Source of the DNA: Zingiber officinale
Taxonomy: Eukaryota > Streptophyta > Magnoliopsida > Zingiberales > Zingiberaceae
NCBI RefSeq assembly: GCF_018446385.1
Contig: NC_056001.1
Coordinates: 106,618,436 to 106,682,435 of the forward strand
Reading direction: 5' to 3'
DNA length: 64,000 bases
This document shows, piece by piece, positions 23,077 through 34,066 of the stretch. Position 1 is the stretch's first letter; the number at the start of each line of letters is the position of its first letter. The notes beneath the pieces were generated by a model. The model saw only the letters and a program-made list of their open reading frames with translations, was not told the origin of the DNA and searched no databases. The position numbers were made by a program, and so were the translations under genes.

Positions 23077-24639
23077 ATGGAGACTTTGGATGAGGAGGTG
23101 GAGGAGTACAACTGGAGGGAGGTGGTGCTGCCGTCGCTGATCCCCATCGTGCAGGACCCCGCGGAGCTAGACCGCGAGACCGGCGAGCGGCGGCGCGGCC
23201 GGGACATCCTCGTCGCCGTCGACCACGGCCCCAACAGCCGCCACGCCCTCCACTGGGCCCTCGCCCACCTCTGCCGCCTCGCCGACACCCTCCACCTCGT
23301 CCACGCCGTCCCCAGTTCCGTTTCGCCATCAATTGCTTCACTCCTCGCCTGCCCTTTATTCTCACCCAAACCTGTTGCTGTTCTAAACCTGCGCAGGCAC
23401 GAACAACGAGCTGCTGTACGAGACCACTCAGCAGCTGATGGAGACGCTCGCCGTCGAGGCCTTCAAAGTAGCTCTGGTAAGTAACTGACGTTCCCATCGA
23501 TTTCATTATTTTTATCTTGGCCTCGGTGAAAAATGACAGTAATGGCGATTGCAGGTGAGATCGGAGGCTCGTATAGTGGAAGGTGACGCCGGGAAGGTGA
23601 TTTGCCGGGAAGCAGAGAGAATCAAGCCGGCGGCCGTCGTCATGGGAACCCGTGGCCGGGGTGTCGTCCAACGGTATATCAAAGTGCCTAGCTCATACTT
23701 GCTTTAATTCCTAAGGAAAAAAAGGACTAAATTATGGCTAATTTCTGTTCTACCACTGTGTTCTTAATCGTTAAACTTCCCAATCCAATCAATCATCTTG
23801 AACAAAGCTCTCATTTCTCTGTGGCAGCGTGCTGCAGGGAAGCGTCAGTGAATACTGTTTCCGCCACTGTAAAGCAGCTCCAGTCATCATCGTTCCCGGG
23901 AAAGGTTGGCAACTTCAATTCTCCCGTCTCTGTATCTTGTCTCTGTTTGTTTTCACTTTGTAAAATTGTCTTAAACTCCATGCAAACTCAACTTCTTCCT
24001 AGTCCCAGTGTCAGAAAAAATTTGTTTGCCAACTCCTTAATGTACACCCATTTATCTAATTATTCTTATTTTTTAGGTAAAAAAAAAATCTAAATGAGAT
24101 ATAATTCCGTCTCAATTTAGTATATCTAAACTAAAATTTAATATATTTTCAATCAAATTGATATACTGATTTTAGTTAAATAGTGTTGAATTTAAAAGGA
24201 ATTATATCTCATTTTAAATTTTTTTGTACATATAAAAAAATGAGGTAAAAAAGTTTAAAATGAGTATAATTTCTTATAAATTTAACACCATTTAATTAGA
24301 ATCAAATATATCAATCGATTGGTCATGTGTAAAAAGAATCGTATTCAATTTAATAGAAAATAGTTTATTGTTCTTAGGAGGAATTATCCCTCATTTTGAA
24401 TTTCTATATCTAAAACAATAAGTATAATTAGATAAATCGATGTTTATTAGGGAGTTAGAGTAAAAAAAAGTTTGCATGCAAAAGTGGTAATAAAGTTTTC
24501 TTGATGTAGGGATTTAGAGTTTAGGGGCTAAAAAGGAAGTTGAATTTACTATTAGAGATTTTCGGATCGTTTATTTATTTACTTATGTTTTTTTTTTTTT
24601 TTTTTTTTTGCAGAGGCTGGTGATCAATCTGTGATCTAA
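23077..24639 (+). CDS. Universal stress protein (UspA-like, ATP-binding type), five exons
   Basis: Host gene. Proposed coding exons are 23077-23314, 23397-23476, 23555-23673, 23828-23904 and 24614-24639, all with GT/AG introns and matching phases, giving 179 residues. The N-terminal part is a plant-specific leader (VEEYNWREVVLPSLIPIVQD), then the Usp fold begins with DILVAVDHGPNSRHALHWAL. Exon 3 has ARIVEGDAGKVICREAERIK, and exons 3-4 carry the nucleotide-binding motif G-2X-G-9X-G-S (GTRG...QGSVS) and end in PVIIVPGK. The family binds ATP or AMP in the cytosol or nucleus and takes part in stress responses; the exact role is unknown. Exon 1 is strikingly GC-rich, a usual grass/monocot gene trait. 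Intron 4 is 709 bp and holds a foldback element and a T run just before the acceptor. The gene converges on the bHLH gene, with 236 bp between stop codons. Confidence 0.88.
24083..24235. repeat. AT-rich foldback element in USP intron 4
   Basis: The left arm (about 24085-24115, with AAATGAGATATAATTCC) is the reverse complement of the right arm (about 24208-24232, GGAATTATATCTCATTTT). A second, looser inverted pair follows at about 24245-24410. Similar words occur at 22320-22720 upstream of the gene. This looks like a MITE; target duplications were not resolved. Confidence 0.6.
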
Positions 24640-24875
24640 TGGCGAGAACAACGTAGCAAATTCGCCTACATTTCCTGATAAACTCTGATTTGTATTGCTG
24701 TATTTTTGCTTCTTCGTTGAACTCAAACTTCGCTGTCTAATTGTATCACAAGTGATAAATGGATGATATGTAGGAAGAAACTCATTAAGATAAGGATTAG
24801 AACATGAAGGAAGTACCAATTACTAGCTAGTTTAAACAAACCTAACACTCTTCGGAAACAAATATAGACAGAGAT

Positions 24876-26194
24876 TCAATCAGTTTCTTCAGAAACGATG
24901 TATGATGTGCATGACAAAGGCACCAAACAGAGTCCTCTGCTCCTCAAACCTCCCTTCGGCTCAAAACTCTCCTCCCCTAGTTTATCTGCTGCCTCTTGCA
25001 TTACTGTTCTTGATCTTTTATTTCCAGATAATCTCGTGTATTTTTCAGTTAAATTCTGGAAGATGCATAGATTGATACATACACAGTTATTAATTAACAC
25101 GATAGTAATAAAATGCTGGGATTACTGATCACCTCAACTTGGCCTAGGAGATACTTGATGCAACCAATCGCCTCCATCAACACTGAAGCCGTGTCAGTCT
25201 GCATGAAGAAACTCATGACAAACTTACAAGGATTAATTTAAATAAACGATGGATTACCTTGCCAAATGGTGCCACAAGCTGCTGTAATGCTGCGATCCTG
25301 TCACCCAGTTTCTCCTTTCTAATCTTTTTATTATTATTTTTTGTGTAAGAATCAATCAGATTCAACAAAAACTGCATCTCGTGTTAAATATATATATTAC
25401 CTTTAAAGGAGAGATAGAAGATCGGTGCTCAAACTGAAGCTTTCTGAGTGGTGGTGTGGGAGATGGTTTTTGTTCCCAGGGAGAATTGCATCGTCTATTT
25501 TCTGCTGTTACTCCACTGATCACAGACTGCAGCTCCAGAGCATGCAACAGTGACTTCATAAGAAAATGAAAAATCAAATCTAAATTTGTTTCATGGTTTA
25601 TGCAAATGTTTCTGACGGAGAGCGTGCGCACACCTTTTGGTGCAGGAAAAATGAACCCGGAATTGACTCTTGCAGATGGTGATCAAAGCCGGAAGGTAAC
25701 AATTCCAGCGCCGGAAGATCCGCGTCCAAGGATGTCGACGGCGGCTCCAGCATCGCCGGAGTTGCCAATGCCGCCATGCAGCCGTATGCGTCGAAGCTTG
25801 AGCTTTCTGAAAAGTTCCTCGGCGGCAGCGGCCGAAGGCCCAGCAACTCCTCCTTCACCTTCTCCAGGATGATCAGCTGGTGTTCTTGTAGCAGCTGGTT
25901 CATGAATGCTTGTTCTTGAGTAAGCTGTGAGTTTATAGGTGATGCCTCATGGTTTAAGCTCCAGTCTCCGTAGCTGGATAGCAGCAATTCTCTGCCATAG
26001 GCATTTGATAGGCCATCGCCCAAGTTCCTGCAGGAAAATTGATTCCATCATTACTATGAGAATTAAAGATGATGACGGAAGAACACAAGAATTGAAATGG
26101 AAGAAACTTACAGTCTCTCGTTGTTAGCAAGATCGTAGTAAGGGAGACCACGAAGCTCTTCATGGTAGTGGTGATCAAGATGTGGAAAACCCAT
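24876..26194 (-). CDS. bHLH transcription factor (bHLH68/112/123-like, atypical basic region)
   Basis: Host gene on the minus strand. Proposed coding exons are 26194-26112, 26027-25634, 25553-25401, 25323-25258, 25198-25133 and 25055-24876, with consistent phases and GT/AG borders, giving 313 residues. The ATG at 26194 opens exon 1 (MGFPHLDHHYHEELRG). The helix-loop-helix spans exons 4-5: RKEKLGDRIAALQQLV, loop APFGKTDTAS, then VLMEAIGCIKYLLGQVE. The basic region lacks the His-Glu-Arg E-box contacts, as in the Arabidopsis bHLH68/112/123/133 group. The C-terminal LRSRGLCLVPLSCT is the hallmark of that group. Exon 2 is long and low in conservation, as usual. The product is expected to be a nuclear dimerising regulator; its targets are unknown. 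A GA/CT microsatellite lies about 300 bp upstream, possibly in the 5' leader or promoter. Confidence 0.9.
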
Positions 26195-26492
26195 CACGGT
26201 TCTTCTAAAGCTGGGTCCTTTACCAAGAAGAAACACATAAATCTACTCCACTTTCCTCTTGAGAAACCGAACCTCAAGGATGTTCTTGAATCATCAAAAG
26301 CCTGATCAAGCAGAAAAAGAGGGAGAAATCATTAATTATATCGTTCATGTTACATAGGGCAGCTCCGAATTCAAAGGGTAGAGGTGATGTTCTTACAGAG
26401 GGTTGATTGATTGCGTTCGTCTCTGCCACATTACAACTCTGCCTCTTCTATAAGGCAAGGCTTCAGGGTGTCCAGGTGATAGCAGCAGCAGA

Positions 26493-26493
26493 C

Positions 26494-26524
<31 letters not shown>

Positions 26525-26525
26525 C
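26493..26525. repeat. C run plus (CT)n microsatellite upstream of the bHLH gene
   Basis: Twelve C followed by about ten CT units. Read on the bHLH strand this is (GA)n, common in plant 5' leaders and promoters. Confidence 0.9.
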
Positions 26526-26599
26526 CGTCCATATTCTTGCAACATAGTTCGTAATCAATGATCCTTTCTTTAATTTGCCTGTCATATCGCGATCAAAAT

Positions 26600-26825
26600 C
26601 TAGCTAAAATTAATTACGATCTCCCTGAGTTCACCTTCCCACCTAAGTTATAGTTTTGGATCAAGTCAAGTGGCCGAAAGCTGCCAAGCGGATTGTATGA
26701 TGCTAAGCAGGGGACGGCCCATCCACCGGCCTGCGGCCTCTAGCCACCAAACTCGACTCAAAACTATAATCTAGATAGAAAGGTGGACCCGAGGGAGATG
26801 GTAGTCAATTTTGACGGGATTTCAA
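26600..26825. repeat. Foldback/MITE-like element, about 225 bp
   Basis: The arms at about 26600-26675 and 26748-26820 are imperfect reverse complements. Shared blocks include TATAGTTTTG against CAAAACTATA, CTCCCTGAG against a CTCGGGAG-like block, and GGTGAA-type against TTCACC-type sequences. The centre is GC-rich (about 26680-26745). I see no coding content; the exact edges and target duplication are uncertain. Confidence 0.6.
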
Positions 26826-29719
26826 CCGTGATCCGACGTAGAAATTGTGAAAAGAATTAGGGATTACGGACCAGAGAATCGAATCTGATCTCCTCTCTCT
26901 CTAATTCAAACATTAAAATTTAGCATTAGAAGACAAGAAATAAAAATCTTTTTCTCTTTGATTGTTCTAGCCAAAACACCATGGACGGCCAAGTTATCAG
27001 TCAACGAACAAGTTGACATATGCATACTCTAGAGATCGTTGGGAAAGAAGATGAAGGAACCTAAGACACACTCAAATGGAGGGTTAGATTAGCCGGGAGA
27101 TGAACTCCAAAGCTACTCTAATGTTCAAATTAGAGTTTAGAGATGGTATATGGAAGAATGAAGATGGATAAGAAAGATAGGGAGTTTGTGAGAAATTGAG
27201 AAAAAAAAAAAGTCTCTTCTCATTATCTCAGTGAATGCTTATTTGGTTCTCTCAAGAGTACCTCCACGTCAACTAGAATATCATCATTGGGGCAGAAGAG
27301 AGGACCAAATCCGATAGTCGTTGATTGTCTTTCTATTCATCCAACACCACGTGTCAGTAGATGAGTATCTAGGGGACCAGATTTGATAACCTCATAATCA
27401 CGATTATTACTCACAAGCCAACGTAGGGCATAGTCCCCGTTTTAAGGATAAAAAATATGACATCAATATGGAGTGGCTTTGGGGGAGACGATGTTGGGAT
27501 CTGCCTTTGAAAGAGAATGTTGGCCTCAGGACGTAGCGTAGACAGTGAGCGCATGACATCTCTAGCGTAATGGCCGGAGTCGATTCTCAGGAACTAATAA
27601 TCTCGGGTTTATCCCACCATGCGCCTAATGTCGTGGGTCTGACACTAGGGGGTACGTTAAGGTACGGAATTACCTTCTTTTTTTTGAAAGAGAACGTTGG
27701 CGGTCGAGGCCGAGACAAAAGATGCCCTCAAGGATAACAACAGAGACTGAGAGGAAGTATGAGACTAATAGGAAATCTACTATTGAGACTGGGGGAGCTG
27801 AGACTGAGAGGAAGTCTACTGCTGAGATTATGACCGAGAATGAGAGGGAGTCTGTTGCCGAGACAGTGGGGGAGATTGAAGCTAAAAGGGAGTCTGAGAC
27901 TAAGAATGAGACTGAAAGGGGGGGGGCGGCGATTGAGACTTAGATAGTCTAAGATTGAAAGGAAGTTTGAAACTAAGAGGCAATCTGAGACTGAGACTGA
28001 GAAGGGGGTCTGAGACTTAGGGAGCCTGAGATTGAGAGGGAGTCTAACATTAAGAGACAATCTGAAACTGAGATGGAGTCTGCTGTCAAGACTGAGAGAG
28101 AGTATGAGACTGAGATAGTGTCTGAGATTGAGAGGGAATTTGTTGCTAAAACTGAGAGATAGTCTAAGACTAAGATAAAAATTGTTCTCAAGACTAAAAG
28201 GTAGTTTGAGATTGAGATAGAGTTTACTTTTAAGACTGAAGGGGGGTCTATTGTTTATCCTTAAATAAGACTTGGATTGCGAAGATGAGGGCACTGACAG
28301 GTTTGATCAGATCTGTGTTTCGCCTTAACAGAGTTAACCCTCCCTTATGTCAAGTTTGACTCGTTATGACTTTCACCGCTAGGTCAATAAGATTCTTGAC
28401 CTAAACCGCCGTATCAATCATAAAATTTATTAGTTGCTCGTATCTTTTCAGACAAGAATAATTTGCCTCCAATCTCAAGTATAAATCAAACTGCAAGTAA
28501 CTGACGAGAAAGAAAGCAGACATGCATGTTGCCGCCAGCTTTGGATGATCAGAAAACAAAAGCTGCATGCATTTCAAAGATACTGCAATGGAGGATTCAA
28601 AGGAGGTCTTTCTTTAGCTTCGATCGCTTTATGCAGATCAGTTGCAGAGGGAGGAGGCGGAAGAGGAGGAGAAGGGACCAAGCACCGTCCATCTGCTTTC
28701 CGCGACCTGACCAAGACTTAGCGATTGATTTCTGCAGCTTTTGTTGCAAAAAGGCGAAAAGATGAGTCTACTTCTGTAGCAGTATCTTTGAAACCGAATG
28801 AGCAGGACTAATTAGAGATCTCAATCATGGATTGATGATGTCCCCACCCACATGCATTCTGTTCTTGACTAAAGCTAGCCGAGAGCATGCAGCCTTAATC
28901 TGAAGAAGAAGAAGAAGAAGACGAAGAAGAAGAAGAGATCACGCCACTCAAAGTAGGTATAATTGCATTTCATTTCAAGATATATATTCACAGATGAATC
29001 TATAGAGTTACAAGTATCTTTGACCACCCTTAAATACCAATGTTCCTTTAACATCCATCAAAATTCTTTAGTAGCTTTTGTTTGAGTTTGATTTTGAGTT
29101 GACGACTCCACATACCAACTAAAGATGAAGTCTTTGACTCTTCAAATTCTATGCTAACAGTCACAGCAAGTGCGAAAAGAACAAAACCCTACAGTAGAAG
29201 GAAAAAAACAGAAACCTTTTTGAGCAGTTCAAAATTATTCGCCAATAATTAACATTGTGCAATTGAATGTACAAATCAACGTAAAGAAAGGCAATGAACA
29301 TTCAAGCATGGAGAGTTCATGATATTGCAGGTGGAAAGGCAATGAACATGACCTGGACTAGCATCTTCCACCATATTCACCTTGTACTGGTAATCAATGA
29401 TAAGAATAATAAATATTCGATATTGATAGGTGAGGAGAGGAAGAGATTGACCAAATCTAAAGGAAAACAAGTTTGATTAGGTTTAGGGGTTTCTGGATTG
29501 GTGATGTTTGGCAGATGAGAAGAGGGGAATTAAGAAGAAGGTAAAAAGAGAATCCGAAAAAAATAAAGAGAAAATTTGTTGTTGAAAACAAAAAACCTTC
29601 CAGAAAAACAAATTTAATAGAAATCAAAATTAACATAATAGGATACTAATATAAATAAACTCTAACACATAAATACTAAAAATATCAAAATTATTCTAAA
29701 TATCATAAAAAGCATCAAT
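26826..29719. other. Intergenic region right of the gene island
   Basis: No supported gene. It contains a minisatellite (27722-28262), a (GAA)n microsatellite (about 28901-28937), a transposon-like GC-richer patch (27480-27710) and AT-rich unique sequence. A short open frame at 28526-28765 (Arg-rich RGRRRKRRRRD) has no recognisable relatives. The last 50 bases before E5 (CTAAATATCATAAAAA) resemble the first bases after E5 (47650-47680), so the target was locally repetitive. Confidence 0.6.
27722..28262. repeat. Degenerate minisatellite, GAGACTGAGAGGGAGTCT family
   Basis: About 540 bp of imperfect copies of a roughly 24-bp unit with a purine-rich top strand. It leaves long open frames on both strands (Glu/Thr-rich on plus, Leu/Ser-rich on minus), which are a consequence of the repeat and not evidence of a gene. 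Confidence 0.8.
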
Positions 29720-30249
29720 ACTAGTGATACGGATATATGGGAAGGACCTAGTGGAAATAGGGAGAAGAAGGAGGGCATTGAGGTCTTTTTACTGTTTAGG
29801 GCTTAAAGGAAGGGGGAAAGTTCTGTTGCAAAGGGCCTCTTCGTGGAATTTTCTCCACTGCCATAGTGAAGAGGAGACCACCTCCGTCAGCACCATCTCC
29901 CTCGTCGTCGGCGAGCCACCACCCTTCTCTTCTACTCTCCCACTCCTACGGTTGACAGGTGCTTCCGGACACCATCTCCTCTCCTCCTTCGACACAGACG
30001 TCGCCTTCCCTTCTCCCTCTTCAAGCCACTGTCGTCGCAGCCGCCAGTTTCTCCCCCGTCATCGAGCTGCACTACCGCCTCTTCACGCCCAGGCCACCAC
30101 ACAGACGCACGCGAGGACGCCACTGCCTCTTCCTTTCTTTCCTCCAAGCCGACGCCGCTGAGGTCGCCACAGCCGTTGCGCTGCTGCCCTCCTCGTCGAT
30201 GCCTCCTTCTCCCCTCTCAGCCCCAACGTCAGAACTGTCACCTCCTTTC

Positions 30250-31125
30250 AGTTGGATCGCGTTGGCCGGCTAGAAGGGAGGGTTAAATAGCCTGCACAAA
30301 TAAAAAACAAAACTACCCTTCTCGTACTTTCAAAACAACACTTGCATTAATTAAAGAAAGAACTAAAAAGGTAGAGGCACAGGAATTTTTACTTGGTTAC
30401 AACCGAGGAGGTTGTTAATCCAAGGAATGAGCCGCACTAGTATCTCCTTCAGGCGGAGAAGCCTCTTACAGCAATGACGTACAAAAAATAGAAGCTAAAC
30501 TAAAAATGGAAGCGCACAAGTGTTGGTTTACTAATTGCTTGAATGAATGAATAGTGTCTAGACCAAGGCTATATTTATAGCCTTAGTCGGGACGCTTGGA
30601 TGGTTCCAAGCGCCTGGGAGGGGGATAAAATTTTATCCCCCTCCCAACGGATCGTGTTTGACCGCGATCCAGTCAAAAACTAGTTCCTGGCGCCCAGAAT
30701 CGCTCCGGACACTTGGACCACTAAAGTCAACCTAGTTGACTTTTGGTCTGAGCCCTCTGCTCCAGTGTTGTTCACCTTGTTCCGGGTCTTCCGCTCGGCT
30801 CCGCTCGCTTGGGTGATTTCAGTCAATCAAAATAAGGCTCGTCGGAACCCAATTTCGACCTTCTTGAGCAACCTTCCGCTCCAGCTTCTCGTCCCTCGGA
30901 AACATCGCGCCTCCTTCTCGTCCACTCGCATACTCTTCCGCAGCACCTCGTACCTCAGACGCACCGAGCCCATCGGCTCTCTCCCGTGTCGTCCTTCTCG
31001 CTAGCTGCATCTTTTGCTCGACTCTCTATGCTCCTAAGATCCTGCACACTTAAACACAAGGTTAAAACACCACAGGACCTAACTTAACTTGTTGATCACA
31101 TCAAAACAACATTAGGGTTTCAACA
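30250..31125 (-). repeat. E6 3' LTR
   Basis: On the minus strand it starts TGTTGAAACC at 31125 after the polypurine tract. Its outer end has AGTTGG in place of the TGTTTG of the other copy. It contains a degraded version of the GGGCGCCCGG palindrome that is intact in the other LTR (33624-33635). Confidence 0.9.
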
Positions 31126-31140
31126 ATCTCCCCCTTTTTG
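31126..31140 (-). promoter_or_regulatory. E6 polypurine tract
   Basis: Read on the minus strand it is CAAAAAGGGGGAGAT directly before the LTR, the same motif as in E2 and E4. Confidence 0.85.
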
Positions 31141-31693
31141 ATATGAGCAACCTAAGTTAAGTTAGGGTAAATAGACATAAAAGTAAAACAGATAATATTG
31201 CAATAAAGTACAAAAAAAATAAAAAAATTGATCATGTACCTCCCCCTAGATTTAACCTTTTCCTTCTAAAAAATGGAGTTCCAAGAAAAATCTAAGGGTT
31301 ATAAAAACTTTAAAATTTTAAAATTATTGATATTATCACAAATTTGTAATAAATTTAGCAAAAAAAATAAAATATTTTTGAGAACTTTTCTAAGTAAAAA
31401 AAAATTAAAGCAAGAAAATTTTCTAAGTAAAAAATTCTACAGTTAAAATAATTTTAATAAATTTTCAAAAAAAATGTTTGAAAAACAACTTTTTAAAACA
31501 TTATTTATTTTTAATTTTAATACTTTATCAGTAAGTTAATTAAACATTTTATTTCAATATTTTAGCTTCCAGACAGTGGCGAGGCACTAGGCCTTCTTAG
31601 TTATTGGAGCAACAACCACTTTCTTAGACAAAGCCTCATAAAGAAATTTAACGTTTAATTTTCATGCTGAAAGAGCTAAGTCTAATTTAGAGT

Positions 31694-33129
31694 TTAGTTT
31701 AAACAAGACTTTGGAACCCAATATAGGTTCCAGCCAACTGGATTAACTAAGAATTTCTTAGGGACATATTTTTTTGAAATATTCCTAATTTGTCCCTTGC
31801 GATATCTAAAATACCAGTTTAGATTAATGAATTTTCTAAACCTTGTATTTGATGAACATGTATGATTTTTTAAGTTATCTACTTGTCTTTTCAAATTTTC
31901 ATTTTCTAATTTTAATTTGTCTAATTCTTCTAATGGGCAAGATTTAGATAGAATTACTTTTAAATTTTTAATCTCTTTTTCTAATTTACAGCAATCCTTA
32001 GTTAACAATTTAACAAACTTAAATAATTTATCGGGAGGAAGGGATCGTACCTGACTTACCTTGTCGATCTCATTATCAGTGTCTCCCCCTAAACTGCTGC
32101 TTTCTTCCGACGTAGCTCCCCTTTCATCGATGCTCTCGATGCTCATTTCGGACGAGCTTGAATCGTAGTCCTCGTCTTGATGACTTTCCATTAATGCAAG
32201 TCTGGAGAAGGCCTCGACTTTCGATTCGGACGACTTATCGTCCCACGTTTCTTTTAGTGTCTTGAATTTGTTCGGTTGGTCAAGCTTCTTTCCTTTGTCC
32301 TTATTTCTTAGCTTAGGGCAATTGTCCTTGACGTGCCCTTCTTTGTTGCAGTGGTAGCATCGGATGGCCCTTTTCTTTCTACCCTGCGAATAGTTAGTTT
32401 TTCTAGATTTACATAATTTCTTAAATCGTCTTACCATCATTATCATTTCTTCATCGTCGAGAGAGGATTCTGACTCTTGTTCGTCTCTCGATGCTTTTAG
32501 TACGATGTTGTACTTCATCTCCTTTGTACCTGCACATCTCGATTCATGCACTTCAAATGTGGAAAATAATTCTACTAAGAAAATAGTTTCTAAGTCCTTA
32601 GATATATAAAAAGCATCTACTATTGATGGTCATTTAGTATTTCTAGGAAATGAATTGAGTGCGTACCTTAGCGAATTTCGGTTACTTACCTTTTCTTCGA
32701 GATTCGAAAGTCCGGTGATAAGCTCCTTAATTCTCGATTGTATATGCGCAACTGTTTCGTCTTCTTCAAGTCTCAGGCTGGTGAGCTGGTTGCGAAGTAA
32801 ATCTCGTCTTGCGAGCTTGGCTTCGGATATCCCTTCATGCAGCTCAAGGAACTTTTCCAACAGTTTCTTTGCTGAGTCGTAGTTGCCGATCCGGTTGACT
32901 TCTTGTGGCGGAAGGACGCTCAGCAGATGAAATTCTGCTTTATAGTTTGCCACATAGTCGGCCTACTCCTTTTTCGTCCACTGGTATTTTTCTTTGCCCT
33001 CCGGTACTACAAAACAAATTCCATAATTAAAAATAAATCAAAGTCAGTTTTGAAAAATACCTGCATTCGCTTTTTCCAGCTAGCGAACTCCCCCTCGAAT
33101 TTCGGTGGATATATGCTTGGTCCGGCCAT
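31694..33129 (-). pseudogene. E6 gag with capsid core and one zinc knuckle (three breaks)
   Basis: Starts at an ATG at 33129 (MAGPSIYPPKFEGEFASWKK, DUF4219-like). The helical capsid core (UBN2 type: KLLEKFLELHEG, ARRDLLRNQLTSL, LRYALNSFPRN) is at about 32900-32640. An acidic linker follows, then one perfect zinc knuckle CYHCNKEGHVKDNC at about 32360-32320, a second acidic stretch, a coiled coil (about 31980-31840) and a C-terminus ending WVPKS. The breaks are a frameshift/stop near 33007, a TAG near 32958 and a TGA at 32630 where a Trp codon is expected. The stretch before the capsid core needs a frame change; from 32953 down the frame is constant apart from the single TGA. Unlike E3 and E4 the capsid core is kept. 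The 550 bp between gag and the polypurine tract is AT-rich and non-coding. Confidence 0.88.
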
Positions 33130-33173
33130 TTGTTCGGTGCTTCGATCGACGGTTAATCCTCCTGAAGCGTCCT

Positions 33174-33186
33174 GACTCTGATACCA
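33174..33186 (-). promoter_or_regulatory. E6 primer binding site (tRNA-Met)
   Basis: TGGTATCAGAGTC on the minus strand, two bases inside the LTR edge. Confidence 0.88.
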
Positions 33187-33188
33187 CT

Positions 33189-34066
33189 TGTTTGACCGCA
33201 TTGGCCGGCTAGAAGGGGAGTTGAATAGCCTGCACAAATAAAAAACAAAATTACCCTTCTCAGACTTTCAAAAGAACACTTGCATTAATTAAAGAAAGAA
33301 CTAAAAAGGTAGAGGCACGGGAATTTTTACTTGGTTACAACCGGGGAGGTTGTTAATCCAAGGAATGAACCGCACTAGTATCTCCTTCAGGCGGAGAAGC
33401 CTCTTATAGCAATGACGTACAAAAAATAGAAGCTAAACTAAAAATGGAAGCACACAAGTGTTGGTTTGCTAATTGCTTGAATGAATGAATAGCTTATAGA
33501 CTAAGGCTATATTTATAGCCTTGGTCGGGATGCACAGATGGTTCCAGGCGCCTATGAGGGGGATAAAATTTAATTCCCTTCACAATGGATCGCGTTTGAT
33601 CGCAATCCAGTCAAAAACCAGTTCCGGGCGCCCGGAATGGGTCCAGGCGCTCGGACCACTAAAGTCAACCTAGTTGACTTTTGGTCCGGGCCCTCTACTC
33701 CGGTGCTGCTCGCCTCGGTCCGGGTCTTCCGCTCTGACTCCGCTCGCTTGGGTGATTTCAACCAACCGAAATAAGGCTCATCCAAACCCAATTTCGGCCT
33801 TCTCGAGCAACCTTCCACTCCGGCTTCTCGTCCCTCGGAAACACCGCGCGCCTCCTTCTCATCCGCCCGCGTACTCTTCCATAGCACCTCGTACCTCAGA
33901 CGCACCGAGCCCGTCGGCTCTCTCCTATATCGTCCTTCTCGCTAGTTACGTCTTTTGCTCGACTCCCTGTGCTCCTAAGCTCCTGCACACTTAGACACAA
34001 GGTTAAAACACCACAGAACCTAACTTAACTTGTTGATCACATCAAAATAACCTTGGGGTTCCAACA
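33189..34066 (-). repeat. E6 5' LTR
   Basis: From TGTTGGAACC at 34066 (minus strand) to GGTCAAACA at 33189. It carries the 12-bp palindrome CCGGGCGCCCGG near 33624-33635. The 876/878-bp lengths and few differences to the other copy suggest a fairly recent insertion. Confidence 0.9.

Larger units (their letters stand above)
30250..34066 (-). mobile_element. E6: gag-only copia element, 3.8 kb
   Basis: Inserted in the E5 5' LTR with the 5-bp duplication CTTTC (30245-30249 and 34067-34071); the intact E5 LTR shows the single site near 46638. The LTRs are 876 bp (30250-31125) and 878 bp (33189-34066) and nearly identical. It has a tRNA-Met primer site and a polypurine tract. The interior is only about 2.06 kb and holds gag alone, with no pol. 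Confidence 0.92.

Noticed and set aside
23075..23671. 198-codon frame antisense to the USP gene
   Set aside because: A GC-rich shadow of USP exons 1-3; no similarity, Arg/Gly-rich composition.
27728..28294. 188-codon minus-strand frame
   Set aside because: A translation of the minisatellite; Leu/Ser repeats without domain.
28526..28765. 79-codon Arg-rich frame near 28.6 kb
   Set aside because: No recognisable family, no splice or promoter context; likely chance.
29724..30273. Pro/Ser-rich frames at the start of E5
   Set aside because: They lie in the LTR; the other LTR copy has different frames because of indels.
33624..33635. CCGGGCGCCCGG as a special regulatory site
   Set aside because: Shared by two LTR families here but short; I keep it only as a landmark.
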